Part shown: piece by piece, positions 25,201 through 33,323 of the stretch
Layout: each line of letters begins with the position of its first letter
Numbering within the stretch: the first letter of the stretch is position 1
Source: Solen grandis
Taxonomy: Eukaryota > Mollusca > Bivalvia > Adapedonta > Solenidae
Assembly (NCBI GenBank): GCA_021229015.1
Contig: CM037784.1
Coordinates: 63,561,258-63,625,257, forward strand
Direction of reading: 5' to 3'
Length of the DNA stretch: 64,000 nt
Notes under the pieces: model-generated
Seen by the model: only the letters and a program-made list of their open reading frames with translations
Database searches by the model: none
What the model was told of the DNA's origin: nothing
Translations under genes and position numbers: made by a program

Positions 25201-28200
25201 AGGGTAGTGTACAGTATGGCTGTGAGGGTAGTTAACAGTAAGGCTATAAGAGTAGTTTATAGTATGGCTGTGAGGGTAGTTTACAGTATCGCTGTCAGGG
25301 TAGTGTACAGTATGGCTGTGAGGGTAGTTTACAGTAAGGCTGTGAGGGTAGTGTACAGTATGGCTGTGAGAGTAGTTTACAGTATGGCTGTGAGAGTAGT
25401 TTACAGTATGGCTGTGAGAGTAGTTTACAGTAAGGCTGTAAGAGTAGTTTACAGTATGGCTATGAGAGTAGTTTACAGTAAGGCTGTGAGGGTAGTTTAT
25501 GGTATGGCTGTGAGAGTAGTTTATAGAAAGGCTGTGAGAGTAGTTTACAGTATGGCTTTGAGATTAGTTTACAGTATGGCCGTGAGAGTAGTTTACAGTA
25601 AGGCTGTGAGAGTAGTTTACAGTATGGCCGTGAGAGTAGTTTACAGTAAGGCTGTGAAAGTAGTGTACAGTATGGCCGTTAGAGTAGTTTACAGTAAGGC
25701 TGTGAGGGTAGTGTGCAGTATGGATGTGAGAGTAGTTTACAGTAAGGCTATGAAGTAGTGTACAGTTTGGCCGTGAGAGTAGTTTACAGTATGGCTGTGA
25801 GAGTAGTTTACGTTACAGGGGTGTCCTGTATTTAACGACCAGTTTCAATATCACCAAATTAGCATTTTGTTTTATGATTAACCTTCATTTAGCGATCACC
25901 TGTGTTAAGCGGTCACTTTCTTTTGTTCCACTGATTGACCGCTTAAGACAGGTTTAACTGTATACCTGAATGGAGTTGTAGAACATTTCTATATATAGGT
26001 ACACGACGTCTGCCTGTTTGCTGATCCCGTGAGGGAACACTACTGTTGCGATGTATATCACGCCAAACAAAGGGATCAGCACCAACGCAAACTTGGCAAT
26101 TTTCCTGTAAATATAATAGTAACAAATGTAAGGAAAATCTATTAATTCTTCTTCTTCTCACTTCTAATAACTAGTAGCAAATACAGCAACATAACAATAG
26201 CAAGTTTCAAGGGCTTCGAGGTCCAGTATTAAAATTCCCGACTGCGGATCCGAAGGCGTTGGGTTCGAACCCAGTTTAGGGCAAGACATTTTCATTACCT
26301 TCACAGGGGCAAAGTACTGGTCCAACCCAGGAATCGTCGAGAAGGACATTATAAGCTGTAAGAACTTGTTTTCCAATCGGCGTTAAATAATTAAGTTTAA
26401 CGTAATAACGAGTTTATTTATAATCAAATAAAGTAACTCTTTACCAATATTTCAGCATATATTGCTTTACAATCGTATACAATGTCTATTTTTTTCTTTA
26501 ATATAGGCAATATTTGGCGAAGTAATAGTTTATTAAACTAAATTGACTTCATCCAACTTCTATTCAGCATCAGCATTTCCTTCTAACTCATCTACTTCCT
26601 TTTTTTACCTCCTTTATCATTTGATTGACATTCTAATTTTAACAGATTTTAAATTAGTAATGATGATACTTTTATACCCTGACATTGATAAAAACATTAA
26701 GCGATGTTTCCTTACTTTGGCAACTCCTTTTCATAGTATGATATTAAATAAAATTCAGATACTTTTCGCGCACCATGGGTGTGATTCACTAAACTCGTAC
26801 GAAAGAGTTTTATCCTTGCTATAGGTAGATGGTTCTTCACTGTATTATCTTATTTCACTCCTCACAGTGATCTCCCATGCAAAAAAAGAAAAAAAAAATC
26901 ACTGCCGTCACAAATGTCACGTGATGTTGGTAAACTAACAAAATTGCGTCTCCGTCTGCTGTTACAACAACAACAAAAAGAAATAAAAATGATTTTTTTT
27001 TTTACCACGAGACGATATCTTATGTTTATTAAAGAAAACATACTTAGGGAAGTTACACTCGCAGTATTTTCTTTTTGGAAAAAAAGAAAAAATAGCTAAA
27101 TTCTGTTAATTTTTACTTGTGGTGTCAGTGGTTATCTACAACTGTAAGGGGAGGTAACTACTGCGTAGAGTTAGATTTCTTATCTGCAGAATAACCATAT
27201 AACCATATTAGAAAATGGTGACATTTTTTATCATACAATGAAAAATTTAATCACTTGTAAAAAACAACAAGATACGACTTTGTAACTGTAGAATCTGCAG
27301 ATTGATATTTTTTGTGCTAAGTTAGTGAAACGGGCCCCTAAATTTCAGATATGTTAGGCTTACATACTCGTATGGTAACAGGTTAACCGTGGCAAAATAT
27401 TTTTGATCCCCCTTTTATTGATATTGGTCATGTGTTTTGGTGGGCCAGCATGATTTATACATACTCCTTAAGTATCACTGCCAGAATCTGATCAAACAAT
27501 TTCCGTTCAGCATTCCTTGAGAATATTTTTTTATTATTAGCCCACAAGAAATAGGAGTTAGCTTTTGTCGATTAAAGTAATGTACAAATGTGGAACTTAT
27601 CCGTACAGAAATCTTGACAAAAACTTTTTTGTGTGTGTGTGGGGGGGGGGGGGGGGGGTTAGCCAATCAGATCTGGCTTTATCATTAATGTTTTCTTTTC
27701 GCTGATATGGTGAAAAAAATGTACAGACTTAATAGGGAATGTTGCTAGAGTAATTTCTATCAACTGTTCAGATTTCATTCAATTGAAAGAAAAATATAAA
27801 ATTTATTATATTTAGATAAAGAGATGATGCTTACATTAAATATATTATGAATCATTAAATGGTATATACACTCAAAAATGTTTCATTGTGCGACAATAGT
27901 TAAGGCATTTATGTTATAGGGAATTGGAAAAAAAAACAACAACAACAAAACAACAGAAAAAAAAACAATTAAAACATCATATATGTACAAACGGGCAAAC
28001 TACCTCGAACACCCCGCCCAATATTCAAGGGCAGGGCTTAGTCATTTCGTGATGTAAACACCACACTGGACTAAAATAATAGACTGAATCTGCACGAAGA
28101 AATCGTGTTTGAACTCGAAACAGTAAAGTATTAAAAAAAGTTATATAGTCGTGCCAATCGCCCAAACCTTATTTTTTTATACCTACTTTAAACTTTTTTT

Positions 28201-28646
28201 TCTAGCATACTGGTTATCACAGTTGCGAAACGTTTGTTTTTTTTTGTCACATGAGGGAAAAAAGAAAAAAATGGGAGATGTAAGGGAAACACAAATTTTT
28301 GCCCTTATGTTTATTTACATTTAATTGTGTATAACCAGATAAAACACTGTCAATCAAAAGACAGGTGGCTCAAACTCAAAGATGCCCGGCCAAAGGCAAA
28401 GCTGTATGACGTACGCGACAAGCTGTAAACATGTTATCGTTTATGTTCAAAATTTAATGAATTTAGCGGAGCGCTCCGCTTCGCGTCGCTTGCGATAAAT
28501 TTCATAAAAACAACAACAACAAACACTGTTTCAAATATAATGGCGTATACGTACCGTAGATGCTGAGAGCTGCCCTTGGGGTGTCTATGTGATTTTACTC
28601 GAACACATAATACACGAACTATGTCTATGAAAAATATGAAATTTAT
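15470..28646 (-). CDS. Class B (secretin-family) GPCR, 3' four exons
   Basis: Four minus-strand exons, 28646-28555, 26104-25966, 21331-21290 and 15790-15470, join with matching phases into 197 residues. The first gives TM5 and ICL3 (begins INFIFFIDIVRVL). The second is a classic class B TM6 block (KIAKFALVLIPLFGV) running into TM7. The third is the 42-base exon with the family's QGF...CFLN-E signature (GFVLALLFCFLNEE). The fourth starts VHNEIRRCWHRKR and is the cytoplasmic tail. Class B receptors bind peptide hormones at the plasma membrane and usually signal through Gs. The peptide ligand cannot be named from this part. TM1-TM4 and the extracellular hormone-binding domain were not found between 28647 and 33299; they may be in the N gap, further right, or missing. 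No frameshift or stop is present in what is seen. Confidence 0.9.
16307..16340. repeat. (GT)n microsatellite ending in a G run
   Basis: A GT dinucleotide run is followed directly by a stretch of G. It lies in the last intron of the class B GPCR, next to the C/G-rich dispersed element at 16340-16555. Confidence 0.85.
16340..16555 (+). repeat. Dispersed element with C/G-rich runs, second copy
   Basis: The block order matches 10540-10800: 'catagccaacatatctctg', a C-rich run, then 'ggctggatcttcgcgtg'. It lies in the last intron of the class B receptor gene. Confidence 0.6.
16805..17008 (-). other. Candidate alternative 3' exon of the class B GPCR
   Basis: On the minus strand the tract 'gctctgtttttgttcag' forms a good acceptor. 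It is followed in phase 0 by 66 open codons and a TAA. The frame starts VYMVEGQ, contains one hydrophobic stretch (IFIWICNSIMATLIFL) and ends in a polar tail. It lies between the 42-base TM7 exon and the C-tail exon, so it could be skipped or used as another end. It does not look like a class B tail, and a second frame is also open here, so it may be a chance frame. Confidence 0.25.
17312..17510 (+). repeat. tRNA-derived SINE, family B
   Basis: A tRNA-like head with box B 'gtggattcgattcat' leads into the body signature 'gatgtggtatcatggca' and the tail 'gtactgtgacggtaaac' with CAAA repeats. The same body occurs at 21922, 29553 and 45285. Confidence 0.7.
17930..18010 (-). repeat. tRNA-like SINE head (Arg-type look)
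   Basis: On the minus strand there is a tRNA-like run with 'gggctccgaggtccaatggt' and a perfect box B 'GGGTTCGAACCC'. The expected 3' acceptor strand pairing with GGGCTCC is missing, so it is not scored as a functional tRNA. Confidence 0.55.
18430..18512. repeat. Short MITE-like relic related to 19376-19553
   Basis: The 83-bp piece contains 'ggaccacctcactaagtggg' and ends 'gcgaggttttactgta'. The end has the same CAGTAAAACCTC motif (reverse strand) as the element at 19376. The left terminus is degraded. Confidence 0.5.
18583..18832 (+). repeat. tRNA-derived SINE, family A (well preserved)
   Basis: The head GGGGCCGCCTTGGCCGAGCGG gives box A and 'GGGGTCGAATCCCGG' gives box B, in a Leu/Ser-like arrangement. 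The body contains 'gcggtaggtcggtggttcta' and 'agctggacgtcg', and the end is 'gcgacggtaaaccacaata'. It is the mirror copy of 3038-3273. Confidence 0.85.
19376..19553. mobile_element. TA-flanked MITE, Tc1/mariner/pogo-like termini
   Basis: A 178-bp element begins CAGTAAAACCTCA and ends TGAGATTTTACTG (13-bp inverted ends, one mismatch). It is bordered by TA on both sides (19374-19375, 19554-19555), the target duplication of the IS630/Tc1/mariner/pogo superfamily. Internally it repeats 'tataaagaccacct'-type blocks. It has no coding capacity. Confidence 0.85.
21290..21331 (-). CDS. 42-base TM7 exon of class B GPCR
   Basis: The acceptor 'ttctttcgctgcag' and donor GTAAAT enclose 14 codons in phase 0: GFVLALLFCFLNEE. 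A 42-base exon with this pattern is a conserved hallmark of class B GPCR genes (established knowledge of family gene structure). It joins ...NSIQ from the previous exon and VHNEIRR in the next. Confidence 0.92.
21560..21765 (+). repeat. tRNA-derived SINE fragment
   Basis: The box B motif 'caggttcgattcccggtc' is followed by a body ending 'ctgaaatactgtcgcatcg'. That tail is shared with the other SINE copies ('gaaatactgtcg', 'gaaatacggtcgcagcg'). Confidence 0.5.
21922..22245 (+). repeat. tRNA-derived SINE, family B, with poly-A tail
   Basis: The head 'ggccccgatggccgattgga' and box B 'gttggttcgatcc' are followed by the family B body ('ttggcgctcag', 'ggactggttttcatggtgtc') and the 'tcgtttaacaaacaa' end. 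A long A-rich tract at about 22193-22245 follows shortly afterwards and may be the tail of this or a neighbouring insertion. Confidence 0.7.
22935..23125 (+). repeat. tRNA-derived SINE, family A, degraded
   Basis: The box B-like 'ctgagttcgaatcgat' is followed by 'ctgggtgtacctatgcactc' and the end 'gaaatacggtcgcagcgac', the same order as in 18583-18832. Confidence 0.55.
24103..25813 (+). repeat. 24-bp minisatellite, about 71 copies
   Basis: Units of 'agtatgactgtgagagtagt' plus 'ttac' are repeated almost perfectly in register for 1.7 kb. Because 24 is a multiple of three, one plus-strand frame reads as the octapeptide S-M/K-A/T/P/S-V-R-V-V-Y over long stretches. That frame is broken by TAA at 24659-24661 and by small indels near 25190. 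ATG- and AAG-type units alternate in the right half, giving a 48-bp higher-order period. The array lies in the intron between the TM7 and TM6 exons of the class B receptor. I see no promoter, splice acceptor or Kozak context arguing for translation. Confidence 0.95.
25816..25960. mobile_element. TA-flanked MITE abutting the class B GPCR exon
   Basis: A 145-bp element begins CAGGGGTGTCCTGTATTTAA and ends GACAGGTTTAACTG, with TA on both sides (25814-25815, 25961-25962). Internal blocks such as 'cctgtgttaagcggtcact' and 'gaccgcttaagacagg' are inverted relatives of each other. It fills the gap between the minisatellite and the splice donor of the TM6 exon. Confidence 0.75.
25966..26104 (-). CDS. 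TM6-TM7 exon of class B GPCR
   Basis: The acceptor 'ttatatttacag' and donor GTATAC (25965-25960) enclose 139 bases, one plus 46 codons. The coding is KIAKFALVLIPLFGVIYI (TM6 with the family's LxLIPLFG motif), a short third extracellular loop, then YIEMFYNSIQ entering TM7. The first base completes an Arg codon split with the preceding exon. Confidence 0.92.
26210..26395 (+). repeat. tRNA-derived SINE, family C
   Basis: A box A-like 'cgaggtccagtatt' and the perfect box B 'GGGTTCGAACCC' are followed by the body 'gcaaagtactggtccaaccc' and the 3' end 'ttccaatcggcgttaaat'. A similar body and end occur at 48440-48605. Confidence 0.6.
26895..27170 (-). repeat. Dispersed repeat, copy 2 (inverted copy of 2270-2560)
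   Basis: The stretch from 'actgccgtcacaaatgtcac' to 'ggggaggtaactactgcg' aligns with the reverse complement of 2270-2560 throughout, with homopolymer length differences. It lies in the intron between the TM5 and TM6 exons of the class B receptor. Confidence 0.75.
27632..27658. repeat. GT microsatellite running into a long G tract
   Basis: A short GT run is followed by about 18 consecutive G. On the transcribed strand of the class B receptor it is a C tract. G-quadruplex formation is possible on the plus strand. Confidence 0.85.
28345..28510 (-). repeat. Copy of the 14.36-14.54 kb hairpin element
   Basis: It shares 'ctgtcaatcaaa', 'gcaaagctgtatgacgtacg', 'agctgtaaacatgttatcg' and 'gcgataaatttcataaaa' with the reverse strand of 14356-14540. 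It ends 45 bases from the class B TM5 exon. Confidence 0.65.
28555..28646 (-). CDS. TM5-ICL3 exon of class B GPCR
   Basis: The acceptor 'tatttcttttccag' and donor GTACGT enclose 92 bases: 30 codons plus two bases. TM5 begins INFIFFIDIVRVL and continues into a basic third intracellular loop (VKSHRHPKGSSQHLR). Its phase matches the next exon exactly. The upstream TM3-TM4 exon was not found. Confidence 0.88.
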
Positions 28647-29059
28647 CTGGAAAAGAAATAAATGATAAAATTTAAATAAGAAATGATAAAACAGACATAT
28701 TCGTAATAAGCCAAAATATACAAACGGCATGTCAAGCACCTTACGGCGATGAACAGAGATTCTCCAGACGAAAGTAAGTAAGAGTATTGATTTACATAAA
28801 ACCATCTTTTCATATCAATTTCTGCGTTCCATCGACTTAAAGCTTAAACCTAATTGTGTTTGTTTGAAAATTAGGTGGAATTTCCGGCGTTTGTATGAAA
28901 ATAGCAATTTCAATGACAACTCGATGAACTGCAGAAAATGACTTTCATTCCTTATACAAAACTGTATAATCGGAAACCCACGACTGCCTATCACTTTTCA
29001 CCATATCTGTAATTCATGGTAGTCTTGCCTACCGCTTCCTGGTTCTGAATATTGATTAT

Positions 29060-29440
29060 AACCATAGTGATTATTCAAAGCAAAGACATATAAAACAAAG
29101 ATTGGCAACAAGTTTAAGTCTCACAAAAGCACATAGCAAATTATCAAAAATTCTCGCAAAGGCACGTTTTCAAGTATCTCCTTTTACATATTTGAAGATA
29201 TGTGAAAGTAAATTGTTTCTCGCGATACATCACATTACCATCAAAATGATACAGTATGTATTGAAATGAGCCAAAAATAACGAGAATATCTTAAAAAAAA
29301 GATATTCGGCGTAGTTAAATAATTGCCAATTGAAACATGTAAAACAGCTTAAAACTATTAAAAAGTTGGAAACGTTAGCAAAACTGTTTATAAGTACAAA
29401 TATTATAGAAGGTATTGTGAAGACTATATAACCAAATATC
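29060..29440 (+). repeat. Dispersed repeat with copies at 2841-2990 and 706-830
   Basis: 29060-29250 matches 2790-2990 ('caaagacatat', 'gtctcacaaaagcac', 'attctcgcaaag', 'acattaccatcaaa'). 29306-29440 matches 706-830 ('gttggaaacgttagcaaa', 'ggtattgtgaaga'). Both matches are in direct orientation. The order of the two blocks differs between the loci. Confidence 0.7.
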
Positions 29441-29552
29441 TAATGATCTGCTCTGTGCCTAAACAATATTTTGTACTGGCTTTTACAGTAGTCTCCTATC
29501 TCTGTTTAATATGTCTTTGTTCAAGGTATTGCTAGTACAATTTAGTTCTTAT

Positions 29553-29815
29553 CCCCGGCCGCAACATACCAAAGTCGCAAAAAATGGTACTGTTATAACT
29601 CCCTTGTTTGGCGCTCAGTATATAAGAGCAGTTGCGGACTGGTTGGCCTGGTGTCAGGATAATGTAACTGAATGTGGTATCATGCCACATGTCTACGGCG
29701 TAATACTGCAGTGTGGCATGTATTATATCTGTCTAAAGTAGACATCGTCTCCAAATGACTAAAATACTGTCGGCGGGACGTTAAACCCAACAAACAAACA
29801 AACAAACAAACAATT
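29553..29815 (+). repeat. tRNA-derived SINE, family B
   Basis: The body 'tttggcgctcagtatataag', 'ggttggcctggtgtcagg' and 'gtggtatcatgccacat' matches 45285-45590 closely. It ends 'cgggacgttaaacccaa' with a (CAAA)n tail. Confidence 0.8.
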
Positions 29816-30689
29816 TAGTTCTCTTCAGTTGCGAAAATCTAAATCGGTTTAATCAGGTAGATAATATAATCTAGTTATATTTGCATTTTCTTAAACTGTT
29901 GCTTGCTAACCGAAAATAGAAATCCAGGCATGACGTTATTGAAAGATCGCTGTAGGAATATCAGTTTTCATTGGTTCAAATATTCCCACTATATCTCGAG
30001 GCAAGAAATTGGAGAGCTCTTTTTACATGATTGATGTAACTGTAAACTAATAACCCCTCGGGTGATATATGGAGAGTAACGGAAGATCTGTCGTGGGTTT
30101 CCGACGATGACAAAACTGATGTTGGAGGGAAATGATCAGTATTAATTCTATTAAAATTTACTTTAAAATTGAATTATGAACTGGCACACTCATTTAAATT
30201 TACAATGCCAATTTGTTGAAATGATCGAAAACCACATTATCTATTTAAAAAAAGTATCCTGACATACTTGACTATCTAACTACATGTGTATAAGAATGTA
30301 TGAATCACAAATTTCAAGTGTTATATCCTAATACATGTGCCAGCTTATACCTGAAACGTATTGCTTCTGTTGAAACTTATAGTGCCACATATAATTCAAG
30401 CGATCTTGATTATGCCTCTTTCGAAACGAAAATTCATCAATAATTTGTTCTCTTTCCCTCTTGCGCTTTGAAATGTATGATTATTTACTGTAATATTGAT
30501 GTTACACATGCACACGTTTTCCTGTATGAATGTTTTGTGAAAATTATACCATTTGAAACAAGCAATGGCATATATTGACGATACTGTCAAAGAAAACCCT
30601 GAAACTGAGTATTAGACAGTTACGAGGACAGCCCTAGATTGGATGTAGAATTTATGGCTAATTACAATAGATGATATCACTTTGACTTC

Positions 30690-31260
30690 AAAATATAGTG
30701 CAAATTACTACATCAAATAACTTAACTTCAAATTTAGTGCAAATTACTGCAGAATTACCCAATTTCAAAATATTGGTGCACATTACTACAGCAACTAACT
30801 TCTAGTAGAAGCAACCCAACTTCAACTATTGGTGTTAATTACTACAGCAAATAACTACTAGTAGAAGCAACCCAACTTCAAATATTGGTGCACATTACTA
30901 CAGCAACTAACTACTAGTAGAAGCAACCCAACTTCAAATATTGGTGCACATTACTACAGCAAATAACTACTAGTAGAAGCAACCCAACTTCAAATATTGG
31001 TGCACATTACTACAGCAAATAACTACTAGTAGAAGCAACCCAACTTCAAATATTGGTGCACATTACTACAGCAGAAGCAACCTAACTTCAAACTATTGGT
31101 GCAAATTACTACAGCATATAACTACAAATAGAAGCAACCCAACTTCAACTGTTGGTGCACATTACTACAGCAGAAGCAACCCAATTTCAAACTATTGGTG
31201 CAAATTACTACAACATATAACTACAAATAGAAGCAACCCAACTTCAAATATTAGTACAAA
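30690..31260. repeat. 56-bp tandem array, about ten copies
   Basis: The unit contains 'caacttcaaatattggtg', 'cacattactacagc' and 'aactactagtagaagc'. Four central copies (30840-31050) are almost identical. Copies to the right lose the 'aactactagtag' part, giving shorter units. The edges are diverged. Homogenised centres with decayed edges are typical of unequal exchange. Confidence 0.9.
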
Positions 31261-32113
31261 TTACTGGGAAGATCAGTCAATGCCAAAGTACTACACATAG
31301 AAACAATATAATTTCAAATATTAGTGAAGAAAGCTACAGACAGATGCACCATAAATTCAATATTGGGAAGAAACAATCAAACTACAAACATTTCACTCCG
31401 ATATGAAACGGAAATCTTCGTAAATCATCGAGCACTTCCCGAAAATAATCTACATGCAATTCCACATTGCTCAATGGAAATAAATATACATTTGAATTTT
31501 TTCCCCAGTGTCTGATTGGTCAATTCAAATCAGCGAAGTATTCCGGACATTGCCGATCCTTTGGTGAAATGATCTATACGTACTAATTCACTAAGCAGGA
31601 GCACCCCATTCCAAACTTTAATGAAAATCACTACCAGTAACTATATCAAAAGCACTGTGGATGCAAATTTTAGTGCAAGGGACAACACATAATATCTAAT
31701 CCCTAATTTGCAAATGTCTCCTATATATGACATAAAATACATGATTTTAATTTTGGTCTAGAACCCCAGTTAAAGGTTTTCAGACCTGTCATTTTCTCAA
31801 TAGCATGGCTATACATTTGTTTTCATATGGCTCTCTCAAATTGTCATTTGGACGAAAGTTAATATAAAAATGGGACCCATGGCTCCTTTGTGTGACCCAG
31901 GCATATTTAAACTCAGTTCAACCTTTGTAGTGTTGATGAATGTGGACTGATGGCTGATCTATCATACCTCATGCATTGAGACGTGTTTTGACGTCTTTGA
32001 CGCCTTGGCAGACAGCAGACCCTGGATTGAGCTGTCTGTTTAGAGTCATCTCTGTTTGCTCATACAATATTGTAGATCATATGCTACACTATCTGCGTTG
32101 CAAATAAAAAAAA

Positions 32114-32213
32114 NNNNNNNNNNNNNNNNNNNNNNNNNNNNNNNNNNNNNNNNNNNNNNNNNNNNNNNNNNNNNNNNNNNNNNNNNNNNNNNNNNNNNNN
32201 NNNNNNNNNNNNN
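32114..32213. other. Assembly gap (100 N)
   Basis: Exactly 100 N, the conventional length for a gap of unknown size. The sequence on both sides is unrelated at a glance, so the amount of missing DNA cannot be judged. Confidence 0.99.
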
Positions 32214-32555
32214 GAAGAAACATACCGGTAGTTGTTCTAAGAAATTGGAGGTTAATTTAAAGGTTCCAGAACTCTATCATTATGCATAAATTATGGGCAC
32301 ACAAATGTAGACTATATACATGTGTATATATTCAGTCATACAAGCATTGCGTTTTCAAAGGGAGGTAATAACTATTGGCCTGTTTGAAACTTAATTATTT
32401 ATTGCATAAGAAAAATTAAAGAGTAATATAATTTTTTATTTTTTTTTACTTTTATCTAAATATAAAAGCACACTCAGGACAACAATTTTGGGACCATAAT
32501 TATAAAGGTTCATGTCATTTAGCATGGACCCTAACATGTTATTTTATGGAACGCC

Positions 32556-32822
32556 AAATCTACATAAACTCAAATATTTGAAGCTCTCTTCAAATATTTT
32601 GAGATATCTTCAAATGAAATATTGATATCAACATATCGTTTAAAGATATCAACAAATGATTTGGAGAGATCATTTGTTGATATCTTCAAATCAATAATGG
32701 ATAGGTATTCATTTCATTTAATTCTAGATCTCTTCAAATCATTTGTTGATATCTTCAAATGATTTGTTGATATCAAAAATTCATTTGAAGATATCTTCGA
32801 ATATTTGAGTTTATGTAGATTT
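32556..32822. mobile_element. Hairpin MITE with 24-base inverted ends
   Basis: The left end 'aaatctacataaactcaaat' is the exact reverse complement of the right end 'atttgagtttatgtagattt'. The interior is packed with 'gatatc', 'ttcaaat' and 'atttgttgatatc' motifs in both orientations, so the whole 267 bp can fold on itself. No coding frame is present. Confidence 0.85.
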
Positions 32823-33299
32823 GAGTATCTTTTCAAATATATAGAGATAATTTTTGGTATAACAATTCATTTTTTGATATTTAAATAATTATGGATAAGA
32901 CTCATTTAATTTAGATAACTTCAAATCATTTAATTCAGGGACTCTTGCATAGACATGTGCACATGTAAGTATTAACATTAATTTCATAATTATGACATTG
33001 ATATGCATTCAGTATTCACTTTTACATGGAAAGACGGCTTGCATGTTGCGTCATGTCCGTTTTAGTATTTTATGATCAACACAGCAGCTGAACTATGTAT
33101 TACGGGTTTCCGCTGAATGCCGCTTTTCTACGGTATCTCCCGGAATGTCCGGAGATAGTCGGAGTTTTCCGTCAAATATTAGAGTAGAGTAACGTCCCTT
33201 GGCGGAAGTAAGCCTTTGCCTCACAACAGTATCAACAAAAAGTAGACGATGAAAAGTTGATGAAATTGGAAATTTAATACACAAATAAGTGATATCAAC

Positions 33300-33323
33300 A
33301 TGGCATCAAAGGATAGCTACAGG
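33300..33323 (+). CDS. Coiled-coil gene, exon 1 (MASKDSYR)
   Basis: The ATG lies in good context (aacATGg). Eight codons end in AGG before the donor GTAAGA. An upstream ATG at 33003 is in unrelated sequence. The choice rests on the open phase-0 join to exon 2 and the strong donor. Confidence 0.7.

Larger units (their letters stand above)
28647..33299. other. Region between the class B GPCR exons and the coiled-coil gene
   Basis: No exon was recognised on either strand. It holds dispersed repeats (29060-29440), a SINE (29553-29815), a 56-bp tandem array (30690-31260), the 100-N gap, a hairpin MITE (32556-32822) and the 5' flank of the coiled-coil gene. The missing TM1-TM4 exons of the receptor would be expected here or beyond. 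Confidence 0.5.

Noticed and set aside
24053..25758. Three long open frames encoding octapeptide repeats
   Set aside because: They follow from a 24-bp tandem unit without stops in one frame. Breaks, lack of start context and lack of splice support argue against a protein.
28434..28805. 123-codon minus-strand open frame taken as a single protein
   Set aside because: Only its middle part (28555-28646) is a real exon with splice borders; the rest is intron read-through.
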